From Campylobacterota bacterium (GTDB lineage: Bacteria > Campylobacterota > Campylobacteria > Campylobacterales > Sulfurovaceae): a DNA stretch of 5,495 bases. Below are positions 1 through 5,495 of this stretch, in pieces; within the stretch, counting starts at the first letter, position 1, and the number at the start of each line of letters is the position of its first letter. The translations under genes were made by a program, and so were the position numbers. Where the stretch lies: the NCBI GenBank assembly GCA_011372825.1, contig DSAK01000161.1, positions 1 to 5,495 on the forward strand, written 5' to 3'. Under the pieces are notes generated by a model. The model did no database searches, was not told the origin of the DNA, and was given only the letters and a program-made list of their open reading frames with translations.

Positions 1-1
1 A

Positions 2-73
2 AAAAGACAGGGTGTATTGCAGTTTGAAGAAAAAAAAAAAATTCGCAACAAACATATAAAGTTAAAGGGGTAG
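2..73 (+). CDS. Possible 3' end of an upstream gene, frame uncertain
   Basis: The left edge may hold the tail of a gene that starts outside the window. The frame beginning at base 2 stays open to a TAG at 71-73 and would give a lysine-rich C-terminus ending HIKLKG. The frame beginning at base 3 is open to a TAA at 57-59, and the frame beginning at base 1 stops at 25-27. The first two cross a run of twelve A at 30-41, so one slipped base would change the ending. If the first reading is right, its stop lies inside the ribosome-binding region of the next gene, implying translational coupling. No family can be recognised from so short a piece, and the stretch could instead be non-coding. Confidence 0.3.
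   Translation, partial: KRQGVLQFEEKKKIRNKHIKLKG
30..41. repeat. Homopolymer of twelve A
   Basis: There is an uninterrupted run of twelve adenines 34 bases before the MFS start codon. Runs of this length are prone to slippage during replication. Depending on whether an upstream reading frame crosses it, length changes could alter that protein's C-terminus or its spacing and coupling to the MFS gene. Confidence 0.85.
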
Positions 74-75
74 AG

Positions 76-1266
76 ATGAGAGGATATGTTGAACTTTTTA
101 AAACTTTCCCTTTGATTAGGTCACTATCGCTTATCCAGCTCATAGCATATTTTGTAACATGGTTTTCCAATGTTGCTATCTATACACTCTTGTTGCAAGT
201 TGGTGCTTCTCCTTTTACTATATCGCTTGTTGTTGCCATCCATTTTGTACCCACCATTTTACAAGCACCTTTTAGTGGGGCTATCGTTGATAGGACTAGA
301 CCTAAAAAACTCATGGCTGTACTGCTTATAGTTGAGTGCCTAAGCACACTAATGCTTTTAAATATCACCACCAAAGAAGATATACCCTTGTTGATGCTTT
401 TAGTATTTTTAAGGATGGGTGCATCTGGATTATTTTTTGCAACTCTAATGTCACTTTTGCCAAAAATTATTTCAGGCAGGAATCTCCAAAAAGCAAACGA
501 AATACACTCTATCATTTGGTCATTGACCTTTTCTCTTGGGATGGCATCTGGAGGAGGGGTTGTGCACCTTTTTGGTGTTTATGTCGCTTTTGTTATTGAT
601 GGTTTATTTTTTGTAGTTGCATTTTTATTACTTGTGCGTCTTGAGTTTGATACAAATATTTCAAAAACAAATCTATCTTTTTTTGGTTCTATAAAAGAGG
701 GGATAGAGTACCTTAGGAGGCATAAGCTTATCATCCATTTGATGATTTTACATAGTTTGGTTGGGTTTACAGTATTTGATACTCTTGTGACTCTTTTGGC
801 AGATTTTTATTATCGTGAAGTCATATCTATACCGCTTGCAATTGGGATAACTAATAGCACAAGAGCTGTAGGACTGATGGTGGGTCCTTTGATCATAGGA
901 AGCCTAATAAATAAAGAACGCCTTTTGTTACTTCTGCTGTTTCAAGGGGCTGCTATCATACTTTGGGGTTTTGTGCAAAAAGATTTTCACATGGGACTTG
1001 CTGGGATGTTTCTTGTTGGTTTTGGCACAACCACACTTTGGTCTTACACTTATGCATTGCTGCAAGAGAGAGTGGCACCTAGATTTCTAGGGAGAGTGAT
1101 AGCTTACAACGATATGCTATTTATGAGTGTCACGGCTATAGTTACCATATTTATAGGTTTAAGTGCAAAAATCATTGGACTTGAGAATATATCTTATATA
1201 TTAGGGGTAGCTTTTTTAGTTAATGGTGCTTATTATAGACTAGTTGTTTATCCAAAAATAGAATAA
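76..1266 (+). CDS. MFS transporter, probable exporter (MFS_3-like)
   Basis: This is a 396-residue inner-membrane protein of the major facilitator superfamily, likely a proton-driven exporter; the substrate cannot be read from the sequence. Hydrophobic segments suggest about twelve membrane helices, for example near residues 13-40, 48-66, 79-97, 104-128, 145-187, 218-243, 262-278, 283-300, 305-327, 345-364 and 372-392. The loop after helix 2 carries the MFS signature A: G68, D72, R73, K77 and K78. The stretch LLPKIISGRNLQKANEI (127-143) and the C-terminal LLQERVAPRFLGRV (328-341) resemble the MFS_3 exporter group that includes the enterobactin exporter EntS. The ATG at 76 follows a good ribosome-binding site, AAAGGGG at 64-70. 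The gene looks intact. It is separated by a 474-base gap from the envelope operon and is probably not part of it. The superfamily call is firm; the subgroup is inference. Confidence 0.9.
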   Translation: MRGYVELFKTFPLIRSLSLIQLIAYFVTWFSNVAIYTLLLQVGASPFTISLVVAIHFVPTILQAPFSGAIVDRTRPKKLMAVLLIVECLSTLMLLNITTKEDIPLLMLLVFLRMGASGLFFATLMSLLPKIISGRNLQKANEIHSIIWSLTFSLGMASGGGVVHLFGVYVAFVIDGLFFVVAFLLLVRLEFDTNISKTNLSFFGSIKEGIEYLRRHKLIIHLMILHSLVGFTVFDTLVTLLADFYYREVISIPLAIGITNSTRAVGLMVGPLIIGSLINKERLLLLLLFQGAAIILWGFVQKDFHMGLAGMFLVGFGTTTLWSYTYALLQERVAPRFLGRVIAYNDMLFMSVTAIVTIFIGLSAKIIGLENISYILGVAFLVNGAYYRLVVYPKIE

Positions 1267-1314
1267 ATCTTTTTTTGATAGAATTTATATTATGTTAACC
1301 AATGACAAAAATTA

Positions 1315-1329
1315 AGCCTGATTTAGGCT
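1315..1329 (-). terminator. Weak hairpin, terminator-like on the minus strand
   Basis: AGCCT at 1315-1319 pairs with AGGCT at 1325-1329 around a five-base loop. Read on the minus strand the stem is followed within three bases by five T, the order expected of a small intrinsic terminator. On the plus strand no T run follows. The stem is only five pairs, so this is tentative; if real it would end a transcript coming leftward from the GC-richer island. Confidence 0.25.
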
Positions 1330-1341
1330 ATTTGAGCAGCT

Positions 1342-1367
1342 ATTGCTATAAATAATTGCTATAAATA
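1342..1367. repeat. Perfect 13-bp tandem duplication
   Basis: The unit ATTGCTATAAATA occurs twice back to back, at 1342-1354 and 1355-1367, without mismatch. It lies in the gap downstream of the MFS gene and no coding frame is affected. It may be a recent slippage duplication. Each copy contains TATAAA, which resembles a -10 box, but no ribosome-binding site and gene follow. Confidence 0.85.
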
Positions 1368-1390
1368 CAATAAAGAAGTAATCAAATGAT

Positions 1391-1428
1391 GGCTAATTGC
1401 TTACAATGACTTAATTAGCTCTTTTATT
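1391..1428 (+). terminator. Candidate AT-rich terminator hairpin downstream of the MFS gene
   Basis: GGCTAATT at 1391-1398 pairs with AATTAGCT at 1413-1420, using one G-U pair at the base, around a 14-base loop. A T-rich tail (CTTTTATTT) follows at once. It is the best hairpin-plus-tail on the plus strand after the MFS gene, but the stem is mostly A-T, the loop is long and the tail is interrupted. It lies about 125 bases past the stop codon. Confidence 0.25.
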
Positions 1429-1640
1429 TGCCACATTTTTATAATCTCAGCACCAAAAGCGCAAACACTCAGGCTTCGTTTTATTCATCGGATGCTTCGT
1501 GTTTGCAGAGCAGATCAGTAAGGTCCTACGATGAATCCAATAAAGAAACATCTATAATAAGATTTCTGATCACTATCGTGAAACTTTCTTCGAGCCCACC
1601 CTCCCCCAATATAGAGAAATAAGTAAATAGATATTTTTTA

Positions 1641-1663
1641 GTATCAAAATTTATTTTCGATAC
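1641..1663. promoter_or_regulatory. Hairpin upstream of the fabZ promoter, possible operator or weak terminator
   Basis: GTATCAAAA at 1641-1649 can pair with TTTT at 1654-1657 and GATAC at 1659-1663, leaving C1658 as a one-base bulge and a four-base loop. The left arm belongs to a 13-bp sequence that recurs at 1709-1721. On the plus strand the stem is followed by TCTCTTTT. It could be a protein-binding dyad or a weak terminator that shields the fabZ operon from upstream transcription. Confidence 0.35.
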
Positions 1664-1670
1664 TCTCTTT

Positions 1671-1700
1671 TAAATTGTTTTAGTCCTTTTTTATCATAAT
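1671..1700 (+). promoter_or_regulatory. Probable promoter of the fabZ operon
   Basis: A -10-like box is seen as TATCAT at 1692-1697 or CATAAT at 1695-1700, each matching five of six bases of TATAAT. Upstream lie spaced T-rich blocks (1667-1671, 1677-1681, 1686-1692) and no good -35 box. That is the pattern known for sigma-70 promoters in Campylobacter and Helicobacter. Transcription would start near 1706-1708, giving a leader of about 34 bases before the fabZ ATG. This is inferred from sequence only. Confidence 0.45.
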
Positions 1701-1728
1701 TTTGGTAAAGTATCAAAATTTTTTAATC

Positions 1729-1733
1729 CGAGG
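1729..1733 (+). promoter_or_regulatory. Ribosome-binding site that fixes the fabZ start
   Basis: CGAGG at 1729-1733 lies seven bases before the ATG at 1741. The in-frame TTG at 1702 has no purine-rich stretch in front of it and would lie upstream of the predicted transcription start, so the ATG is preferred. Confidence 0.65.
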
Positions 1734-1740
1734 CTTATAT

Positions 1741-2187
1741 ATGATATACAGTGTTACAGATATTCAAAAAATTCTCCCCCATCGTTACCCTTTCTTGCTT
1801 GTTGATAGAATTACTGAGCTAAAAAAAGAAGAGCTTGTCATTGGGTACAAAAATATCTCTATCTCTGAGCCTGTATTTCAAGGTCACTTTCCTGACCACC
1901 CTATTTATCCAGGTGTTATGATACTTGAAGGGATGGCACAAGCTGGAGGGATACTTGCTTTTGAGAGTATGGAGATGTCCAAAGAAGAGGCAGCGCAAAA
2001 AGTTGTCTATTTTATGAGTATAGATAGAGCAAAATTCAGATCGCCAGTTCGCCCTGGTGATAGACTAGAATATCATATGCATGTTGTTAAACACAAAGGT
2101 TCCATATGGGTACTTGAAGGCAAAGCGTATGTCGATGGCAATTTAGTAAGCGAAGCTGAACTAAAAGCCATGATAGTGGATAAATAA
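1741..2187 (+). CDS. fabZ: 3-hydroxyacyl-ACP dehydratase FabZ
   Basis: FabZ removes water from (3R)-3-hydroxyacyl-ACP to give trans-2-enoyl-ACP in the elongation cycle of type II fatty acid synthesis in the cytoplasm. From the ATG at 1741 the protein has 148 residues, normal for the family. It is a single hot-dog fold domain. The catalytic histidine H49 lies in GHFPDHPIYPGV and the catalytic glutamate E63 in LEGMAQAGG. The N-terminal LPHRYPFLLVDR (12-23) is also typical. The TTG at 1702 would add 13 residues (ending IRGLY) that do not belong to the family. It is the first gene of the operon; its stop overlaps the lpxA start by one base, so the two are probably translationally coupled. FabZ and LpxA both use 3-hydroxyacyl-ACP, so their pairing puts the branch between membrane fatty acids and lipid A under joint control. 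Confidence 0.96.
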   Translation: MIYSVTDIQKILPHRYPFLLVDRITELKKEELVIGYKNISISEPVFQGHFPDHPIYPGVMILEGMAQAGGILAFESMEMSKEEAAQKVVYFMSIDRAKFRSPVRPGDRLEYHMHVVKHKGSIWVLEGKAYVDGNLVSEAELKAMIVDK

Positions 2188-2972
2188 TGAACCGCATCCA
2201 TCCAACAGCAATTATCGAAGATGGGGCAAACATCGCCAGTAGTGTTACTATTGGTGCTTTTAGCTATATAGCCTCTGGGGTAACTATAGGCGAAGGGACA
2301 ATTGTTGGAACACACACCCTTATAGAAGGGAAAACAACTATTGGCAAATACAACCATATCTTTTCTCATGCAACCATTGGTTCAATACCTCAAGATTTAA
2401 AATATAATGGAGAAGAGGTAGAGTTAGTCATTGGTGATTATAACCGTATACGCGAACATACCCTACTCAATCCTGGAACTGCTGGTGGAGGAAGTATAAC
2501 AAAGATAGGAAATCGAAATCTTCTCATGGGTTATGTCCATTTAGGACATGATGTTATTATGGGAAATAATTGCATCCTCGCAAATGGTGCAACACTTGCT
2601 GGTCATGTAGAGATTGGTAACTTTGTCGTCATTGGTGGACTTACCCCCGTACATCAATTTGTCCACATAGGTGATTATGCAATGATAGCAGGAGCTAGTG
2701 CATTGGCTCAAGATATTCCACCCTATTGCTTAGCTGAAGGTAATAGAGCTGTACTAAGGGGTCTTAATCTGACAGGACTAAGACGCAATATATCAAAAGA
2801 TGAGATAGACCCCCTCAAAAGTGCATATAGAGAATTATTTGAGCAAGGTAAACCTCTAAAAGATGTAGCACAAAGACTCTTTGAGCAAAGTGAAACTCTA
2901 GCTGTAAAACATATGTGTCAATTTATCTTAAATTCAAAACGGGGCATACCTTTTGAAAGGAAACAATCATGA
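2187..2972 (+). CDS. lpxA: UDP-N-acetylglucosamine O-acyltransferase LpxA
   Basis: LpxA transfers a 3-hydroxyacyl chain from acyl-ACP to the 3-OH of UDP-GlcNAc, the first step of lipid A synthesis in the cytoplasm. The 261-residue protein has the expected length. Residues 1 to about 185 form the left-handed beta helix of hexapeptide repeats, with the family motif IGSIPQDLKY at 64-73. The catalytic histidine is H121 in HLGHD (equivalent to E. coli H125), with H118 matching H122. The segment through AQDIPPY (174-180) aligns with E. coli without gaps as I recall it. It places G169 at the E. coli G173 position, which sets acyl chain length, so a long hydroxyacyl donor is plausible. The C-terminal part (about 190-261) is the helical domain used for trimer packing and ACP binding. 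It overlaps fabZ by one base and clpX by four. Confidence 0.97.
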   Translation: MNRIHPTAIIEDGANIASSVTIGAFSYIASGVTIGEGTIVGTHTLIEGKTTIGKYNHIFSHATIGSIPQDLKYNGEEVELVIGDYNRIREHTLLNPGTAGGGSITKIGNRNLLMGYVHLGHDVIMGNNCILANGATLAGHVEIGNFVVIGGLTPVHQFVHIGDYAMIAGASALAQDIPPYCLAEGNRAVLRGLNLTGLRRNISKDEIDPLKSAYRELFEQGKPLKDVAQRLFEQSETLAVKHMCQFILNSKRGIPFERKQS

Positions 2973-4195
2973 TAAAAAAAATGTGTAGTTTTTGCAAAAC
3001 AACGCATGAAACAGAAGATAACCCTTTTGTAGCTGGAGACGATGCATATATTTGTGCAAATTGTGTAGTTTCTGCCTATAAGATTCTCTTTGGTGATGAG
3101 GATATGGCATACAAAGAAGATATTGAGTTGGAGATTTTTACTCCAAAAGAGATTTTCTCTAAACTCAACGAATATGTCGTAGGTCAAGAAGGTGCAAAAA
3201 AAACACTAGCTGTTGCCGTTTACAACCACTATAAACGGATTTTTGATAGAGATAATCCAATCGAAGATGATGATACTCAAATCGCAAAATCAAATATTTT
3301 ATTGATTGGACCAACAGGAAGCGGCAAAACACTCTTAGCGCAAACTATCGCTAAGTTTCTTAATGTTCCTATTGCGATAACTGATGCTACTACCTTGACT
3401 GAGGCTGGCTATGTTGGTGAAGATGTTGAAAATATACTTACCAAACTTTTTCAAGCTGCTGATGGGGATATCGATAAAGCTCAAAGAGGGATTGTATTTA
3501 TTGATGAGATTGACAAGATTGCCCGAATGGGTGAGAATCGCTCTATCACAAGAGATGTATCAGGCGAAGGTGTACAACAAGCTCTTTTAAAAATCATAGA
3601 AGGTTCAATCGTCAACATTTCACCAAAAGGTGGCAGAAAACATCCTAATCAAGATTTCATCCAAATTGATACCTCAAATATACTATTTATTTGTGGTGGT
3701 GCTTTTGATGGATTAAGTGATATAATAAAAAGACGCTTAGGTGCAAACATCTTAGGATTTGGACAAGAAAAACGGAGTAGATCTGAACAAGAAAATGTAG
3801 TCAAATTTGTTGAGCCAGATGATTTGGTATCATTTGGACTTATCCCAGAGCTCATTGGTAGACTTCATATGGTTGCTACACTCGAAGAGATTACCAAAGA
3901 AGATATGGTAAGGATATTGACCGAGCCAAAAAACTCACTCGTCAAGCAGTATCAAAAACTTTTTACTATTGATGGTGCCATACTTACATTTGAAGATGAT
4001 GCCCTCCTTGAAATTGCAAGCAAAACAATTGCACGCAAAACTGGTGCTAGAGGATTGCGTTCTATCATGGAAGAGCTTTTACTTGAAAGTATGTATGAAT
4101 TGCCAGAGCTTGACGGATACGAAGTGATTGTAACAGCAGATGTAGTAACAAAGGCTTTAAAACCATTGTATATAAAAAATAAAAAAAGTGCTTAA
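2969..4195 (+). CDS. clpX: ClpX, ATP-dependent unfoldase subunit of the ClpXP protease
   Basis: ClpX is a hexameric AAA+ unfoldase that recognises tagged proteins and feeds them to the ClpP peptidase in the cytoplasm. The 408-residue protein has the N-terminal zinc-binding domain with C6, C9, C29 and C32. The AAA+ core follows: Walker A GPTGSGKT (114-121), pore-1 loop GYVG (147-150), Walker B IVFIDEID (175-182), the RKH pore loop (223-225), the arginine finger region ELIGR (294-298) and sensor 2 GARGLR (359-364). The ClpP-docking loop reads LGF (262-264), where E. coli has IGF. From memory the same substitution occurs in H. pylori ClpX, so docking is expected to work. The ATG overlaps the lpxA stop as ATGA, with GAAAGG at 2955-2960 as ribosome-binding site. 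No clpP is in the window. Confidence 0.98.
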   Translation: MIKKMCSFCKTTHETEDNPFVAGDDAYICANCVVSAYKILFGDEDMAYKEDIELEIFTPKEIFSKLNEYVVGQEGAKKTLAVAVYNHYKRIFDRDNPIEDDDTQIAKSNILLIGPTGSGKTLLAQTIAKFLNVPIAITDATTLTEAGYVGEDVENILTKLFQAADGDIDKAQRGIVFIDEIDKIARMGENRSITRDVSGEGVQQALLKIIEGSIVNISPKGGRKHPNQDFIQIDTSNILFICGGAFDGLSDIIKRRLGANILGFGQEKRSRSEQENVVKFVEPDDLVSFGLIPELIGRLHMVATLEEITKEDMVRILTEPKNSLVKQYQKLFTIDGAILTFEDDALLEIASKTIARKTGARGLRSIMEELLLESMYELPELDGYEVIVTADVVTKALKPLYIKNKKSA

Positions 4196-4221
4196 AATAT
4201 ATAACTAAAAAGGGAAAACAG

Positions 4222-5256
4222 ATGTTTAAAAAAATAATTGGACTTTTTTCAAGCGATTTGGCTATAGATTTAGGAACAGCTAACACTGTTGTGTTAGTTA
4301 AGGGGCAAGGTATCGTTATCAATGAGCCTTCGGTTGTCGCTATCCAAAAAGATCAAAACAGCAAAAAGAGGATATTGGCAGTAGGAAAAGTCGCAAAAGA
4401 GATGGTTGGAAAAACACCAAATAACATCAAAGCGATTCGCCCAATGAAAGATGGAGTAATAGCAGATTTTCATACCACAGAGCTGATGATCCGCTACTTT
4501 ATAGAGCAAGCCCTCAAGAGAAAGACATTTTTTAGTCCTCGCGTTGTTATTTGCGTGCCATATGGGATTACGCCTGTTGAGAGAAAAGCAGTCAAAGCAT
4601 CAGCCCTTAACGCTGGAGCTAGATATGTGTATCTTATAGAAGAACCTATGGCTGCTGCAATTGGTGCAGGCTTACCAATAACTGAACCAAATGGAAGCTT
4701 AGTTGTCGATATCGGTGGAGGGACTACTGAAATTGGCGTGCTTTCCCTAGGAGGATTGGTTCTTTGCAAATCTATCCGTGTGGCTGGAGATAAGCTTGAT
4801 CAGGATATCATTGATTATGTAAAGAAAAATTTCAATCTATTTATAGGTGAGCGAATCGCTGAAGATTTAAAAATCAAGATAGGCACAGCAATCCAACTAA
4901 AAGAAGAGCTTAAAACTATAATTAGCGGGCGTGATCAAGTTGAAGGGAGCTTGACCTCTGTTGAGATTACAAGCGAACACTTAAGGGCTGCTATGAAAGA
5001 GCCTCTTGAGAAAATCAGTGAAGCACTCCTGTCGGTCCTAGAAGAGACTCCGCCAGAACTTGCAGGCGATATCGTAAAAAATGGTATTGTACTTACTGGA
5101 GGTGGTGCACTCATTAGAGGAATTGATAAGTATCTCTCTGATATCATAAAACTTCCAGTTTATGTTGCAAATGAACCGCTTTTGGCGGTCACAAGAGGGA
5201 CTGGAAAGGCACTAGACCAGCTTGACTTACTACAGCAAGCAGCATATGAAAACTAA
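4222..5256 (+). CDS. mreB: Rod shape-determining protein MreB
   Basis: MreB is the bacterial actin homologue. It forms membrane-bound ATP-dependent filaments that direct the elongation (Rod) complex for lateral cell-wall synthesis. The 344-residue protein is of normal length. It shows the phosphate-1 loop DLGTANT (16-22), the conserved EEPMAAAIGAG (140-150) that includes a catalytic-loop glutamate, phosphate-2 DIGGGTTE (163-170) and the adenosine motif TGGGALIRG (292-300). The first ten residues, MFKKIIGLFS, could form the short amphipathic membrane-binding helix seen in Gram-negative MreB. The start is supported by AGGGA at 4211-4215, six bases upstream. Only 26 bases separate it from clpX, with no terminator in between, and its end overlaps mreC by 11 bases. 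It indicates a rod, curved or helical cell. Confidence 0.98.
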   Translation: MFKKIIGLFSSDLAIDLGTANTVVLVKGQGIVINEPSVVAIQKDQNSKKRILAVGKVAKEMVGKTPNNIKAIRPMKDGVIADFHTTELMIRYFIEQALKRKTFFSPRVVICVPYGITPVERKAVKASALNAGARYVYLIEEPMAAAIGAGLPITEPNGSLVVDIGGGTTEIGVLSLGGLVLCKSIRVAGDKLDQDIIDYVKKNFNLFIGERIAEDLKIKIGTAIQLKEELKTIISGRDQVEGSLTSVEITSEHLRAAMKEPLEKISEALLSVLEETPPELAGDIVKNGIVLTGGGALIRGIDKYLSDIIKLPVYVANEPLLAVTRGTGKALDQLDLLQQAAYEN

Positions 5257-5495
5257 AATTGTTCGCTTGATTCTTTTGCTACTAGTCTTGGTAGCACTTG
5301 TTGCTCACGATTCAAAAACAGTAGAGCTTATTTTGAGGTTTTTTAATCCTATCAAAGAATCGTACCAAAATGCAGTCACAAGCAGTTCTGAAACTATAGA
5401 TAAATATTTTTTCCAAGCAGAAACAATCTCAAAACTCTCTGTAGAAAATAAACTCCTTCAAAAACAACTTTTAGATCAATCTCACTATATTAGAC
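5246..5495 (+). CDS. mreC: Rod shape-determining protein MreC, N-terminal part, cut by the window edge
   Basis: The frame opening with the ATG at 5246 runs to the right edge without a stop and gives 83 residues. MreC is a single-pass inner-membrane protein that dimerises in the periplasm and links MreB to RodA and PBP2 in the elongation complex. The visible part has a positively charged start (MKTKIVR), one hydrophobic segment at about residues 5-20, and a periplasmic stretch that becomes a likely coiled coil from about residue 55 (SVENKLLQKQLLDQ), exactly the MreC layout. The beta-barrel domains lie beyond the window. It overlaps the mreB 3' end by 11 bases in another frame and has only a poor ribosome-binding site, so its translation probably depends on that of mreB. 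The identification rests on layout and position as much as on sequence. Confidence 0.9.
   Translation, partial: MKTKIVRLILLLLVLVALVAHDSKTVELILRFFNPIKESYQNAVTSSSETIDKYFFQAETISKLSVENKLLQKQLLDQSHYIR

Larger units (their letters stand above)
1640..1721. repeat. Direct repeat pair of 13 bp flanking the fabZ promoter
   Basis: AGTATCAAAATTT is present at 1640-1652 and again at 1709-1721, a period of 69 bases. The first copy lies upstream of the probable -10 box and the second overlaps the expected transcription start and leader. This placement on both sides of a promoter fits a pair of operator half-sites, although an AT-rich region can yield such a match by chance. Confidence 0.6.
1267..1740. other. 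474-base gap without a convincing gene
   Basis: This is the only long non-coding stretch. It begins with seven T at 1270-1276 just after the MFS stop, then holds two weak hairpins and the 13-bp tandem duplication. From about 1441 to 1620 the base composition rises to 73 G+C in 180 bases by hand count, with C-rich runs near 1584-1597; the next 120 bases contain only 24 G+C. The last part is the fabZ leader and promoter. The island has an open plus-strand frame at 1428-1622, but it starts with TTG and has no ribosome-binding site. A minus-strand frame over about 1401-1637 is broken by two TGA stops. I see no tRNA fold, CRISPR array or transposase remnant I can name. Confidence 0.6.

Noticed and set aside
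336..599. Plus-strand frame within the MFS gene
   Set aside because: It overlaps the strongly supported MFS coding frame completely and its translation shows no domain.
1441..1540. Inverted and direct short repeats considered as a CRISPR array, an integron attC site or a tRNA
   Set aside because: There are no regularly spaced identical repeats, no attC core pair with the expected layout, and no cloverleaf with a T-arm or anticodon stem could be drawn.
1428..1622. Open plus-strand frame of 64 codons in the gap
   Set aside because: It begins with TTG, has no ribosome-binding site, has a low-complexity Ser-rich translation, and the opposite strand is nearly as open. It may be a chance frame through the GC-richer island.
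1693..1700. Divergent minus-strand promoter overlapping the fabZ -10 box
   Set aside because: The sequence ATCATAAT gives a TATGAT box on the minus strand, but this is likely a by-product of the AT-rich promoter, and no supported gene follows in that direction.
4196..4221. Possible terminator between clpX and mreB
   Set aside because: The 26 bases are A-rich and contain the mreB ribosome-binding site. No hairpin is present, so readthrough is expected.
4494..4769. Long minus-strand open frame inside mreB
   Set aside because: It is antisense to conserved MreB codons including the phosphate-2 loop, has no family resemblance, and is explained by codon usage on the coding strand. The same holds for the antisense frames at 180-515, 2073-2369, 2918-3187, 3649-3855, 4065-4322, 4294-4509 and 4935-5147.

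Overview
The window is AT-rich DNA from a member of the Campylobacterota (the former Epsilonproteobacteria). The main evidence is the gene order fabZ-lpxA-clpX-mreB-mreC. From memory, this order is shared by Campylobacter jejuni and Helicobacter pylori and is not usual in other proteobacteria, where fabZ and lpxA sit with lpxD/lpxB and clpX sits beside clpP. Protein features agree, for example an LGF tripeptide in the ClpX loop that is IGF in E. coli. I cannot name the genus from this stretch.

Layout: positions 1-75 hold an ambiguous 3' end of an upstream reading frame with a run of twelve A, then the ribosome-binding site of a 396-residue major facilitator (MFS) exporter (76-1266). Positions 1267-1740 carry no convincing gene. 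This gap contains a 13-bp tandem duplication, weak hairpins, a GC-richer island (about 1441-1620, 41% G+C by hand count, against about 20% just downstream), and an AT-rich promoter region with a 13-bp direct repeat and a hairpin. From 1741 to the right edge five genes run on the plus strand with almost no space: fabZ and lpxA overlap by 1 base, lpxA and clpX by 4, clpX and mreB are 26 bases apart, and mreB and mreC overlap by 11.

The five genes form one envelope-building operon. FabZ supplies acyl chains for phospholipid and lipid A, LpxA commits UDP-GlcNAc to lipid A, and MreB with MreC positions the cell-wall elongation machinery. ClpX, the unfoldase of the ClpXP protease, sits in the middle without clpP. 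All complete proteins have family-typical length and intact key residues.

I see no clear new system here. The part least explained by known genes is the 1267-1740 gap, particularly the island at about 1441-1620, which could be a decayed gene, a dispersed repeat or a small RNA. The fabZ start should be the ATG at 1741, not the upstream in-frame TTG at 1702.
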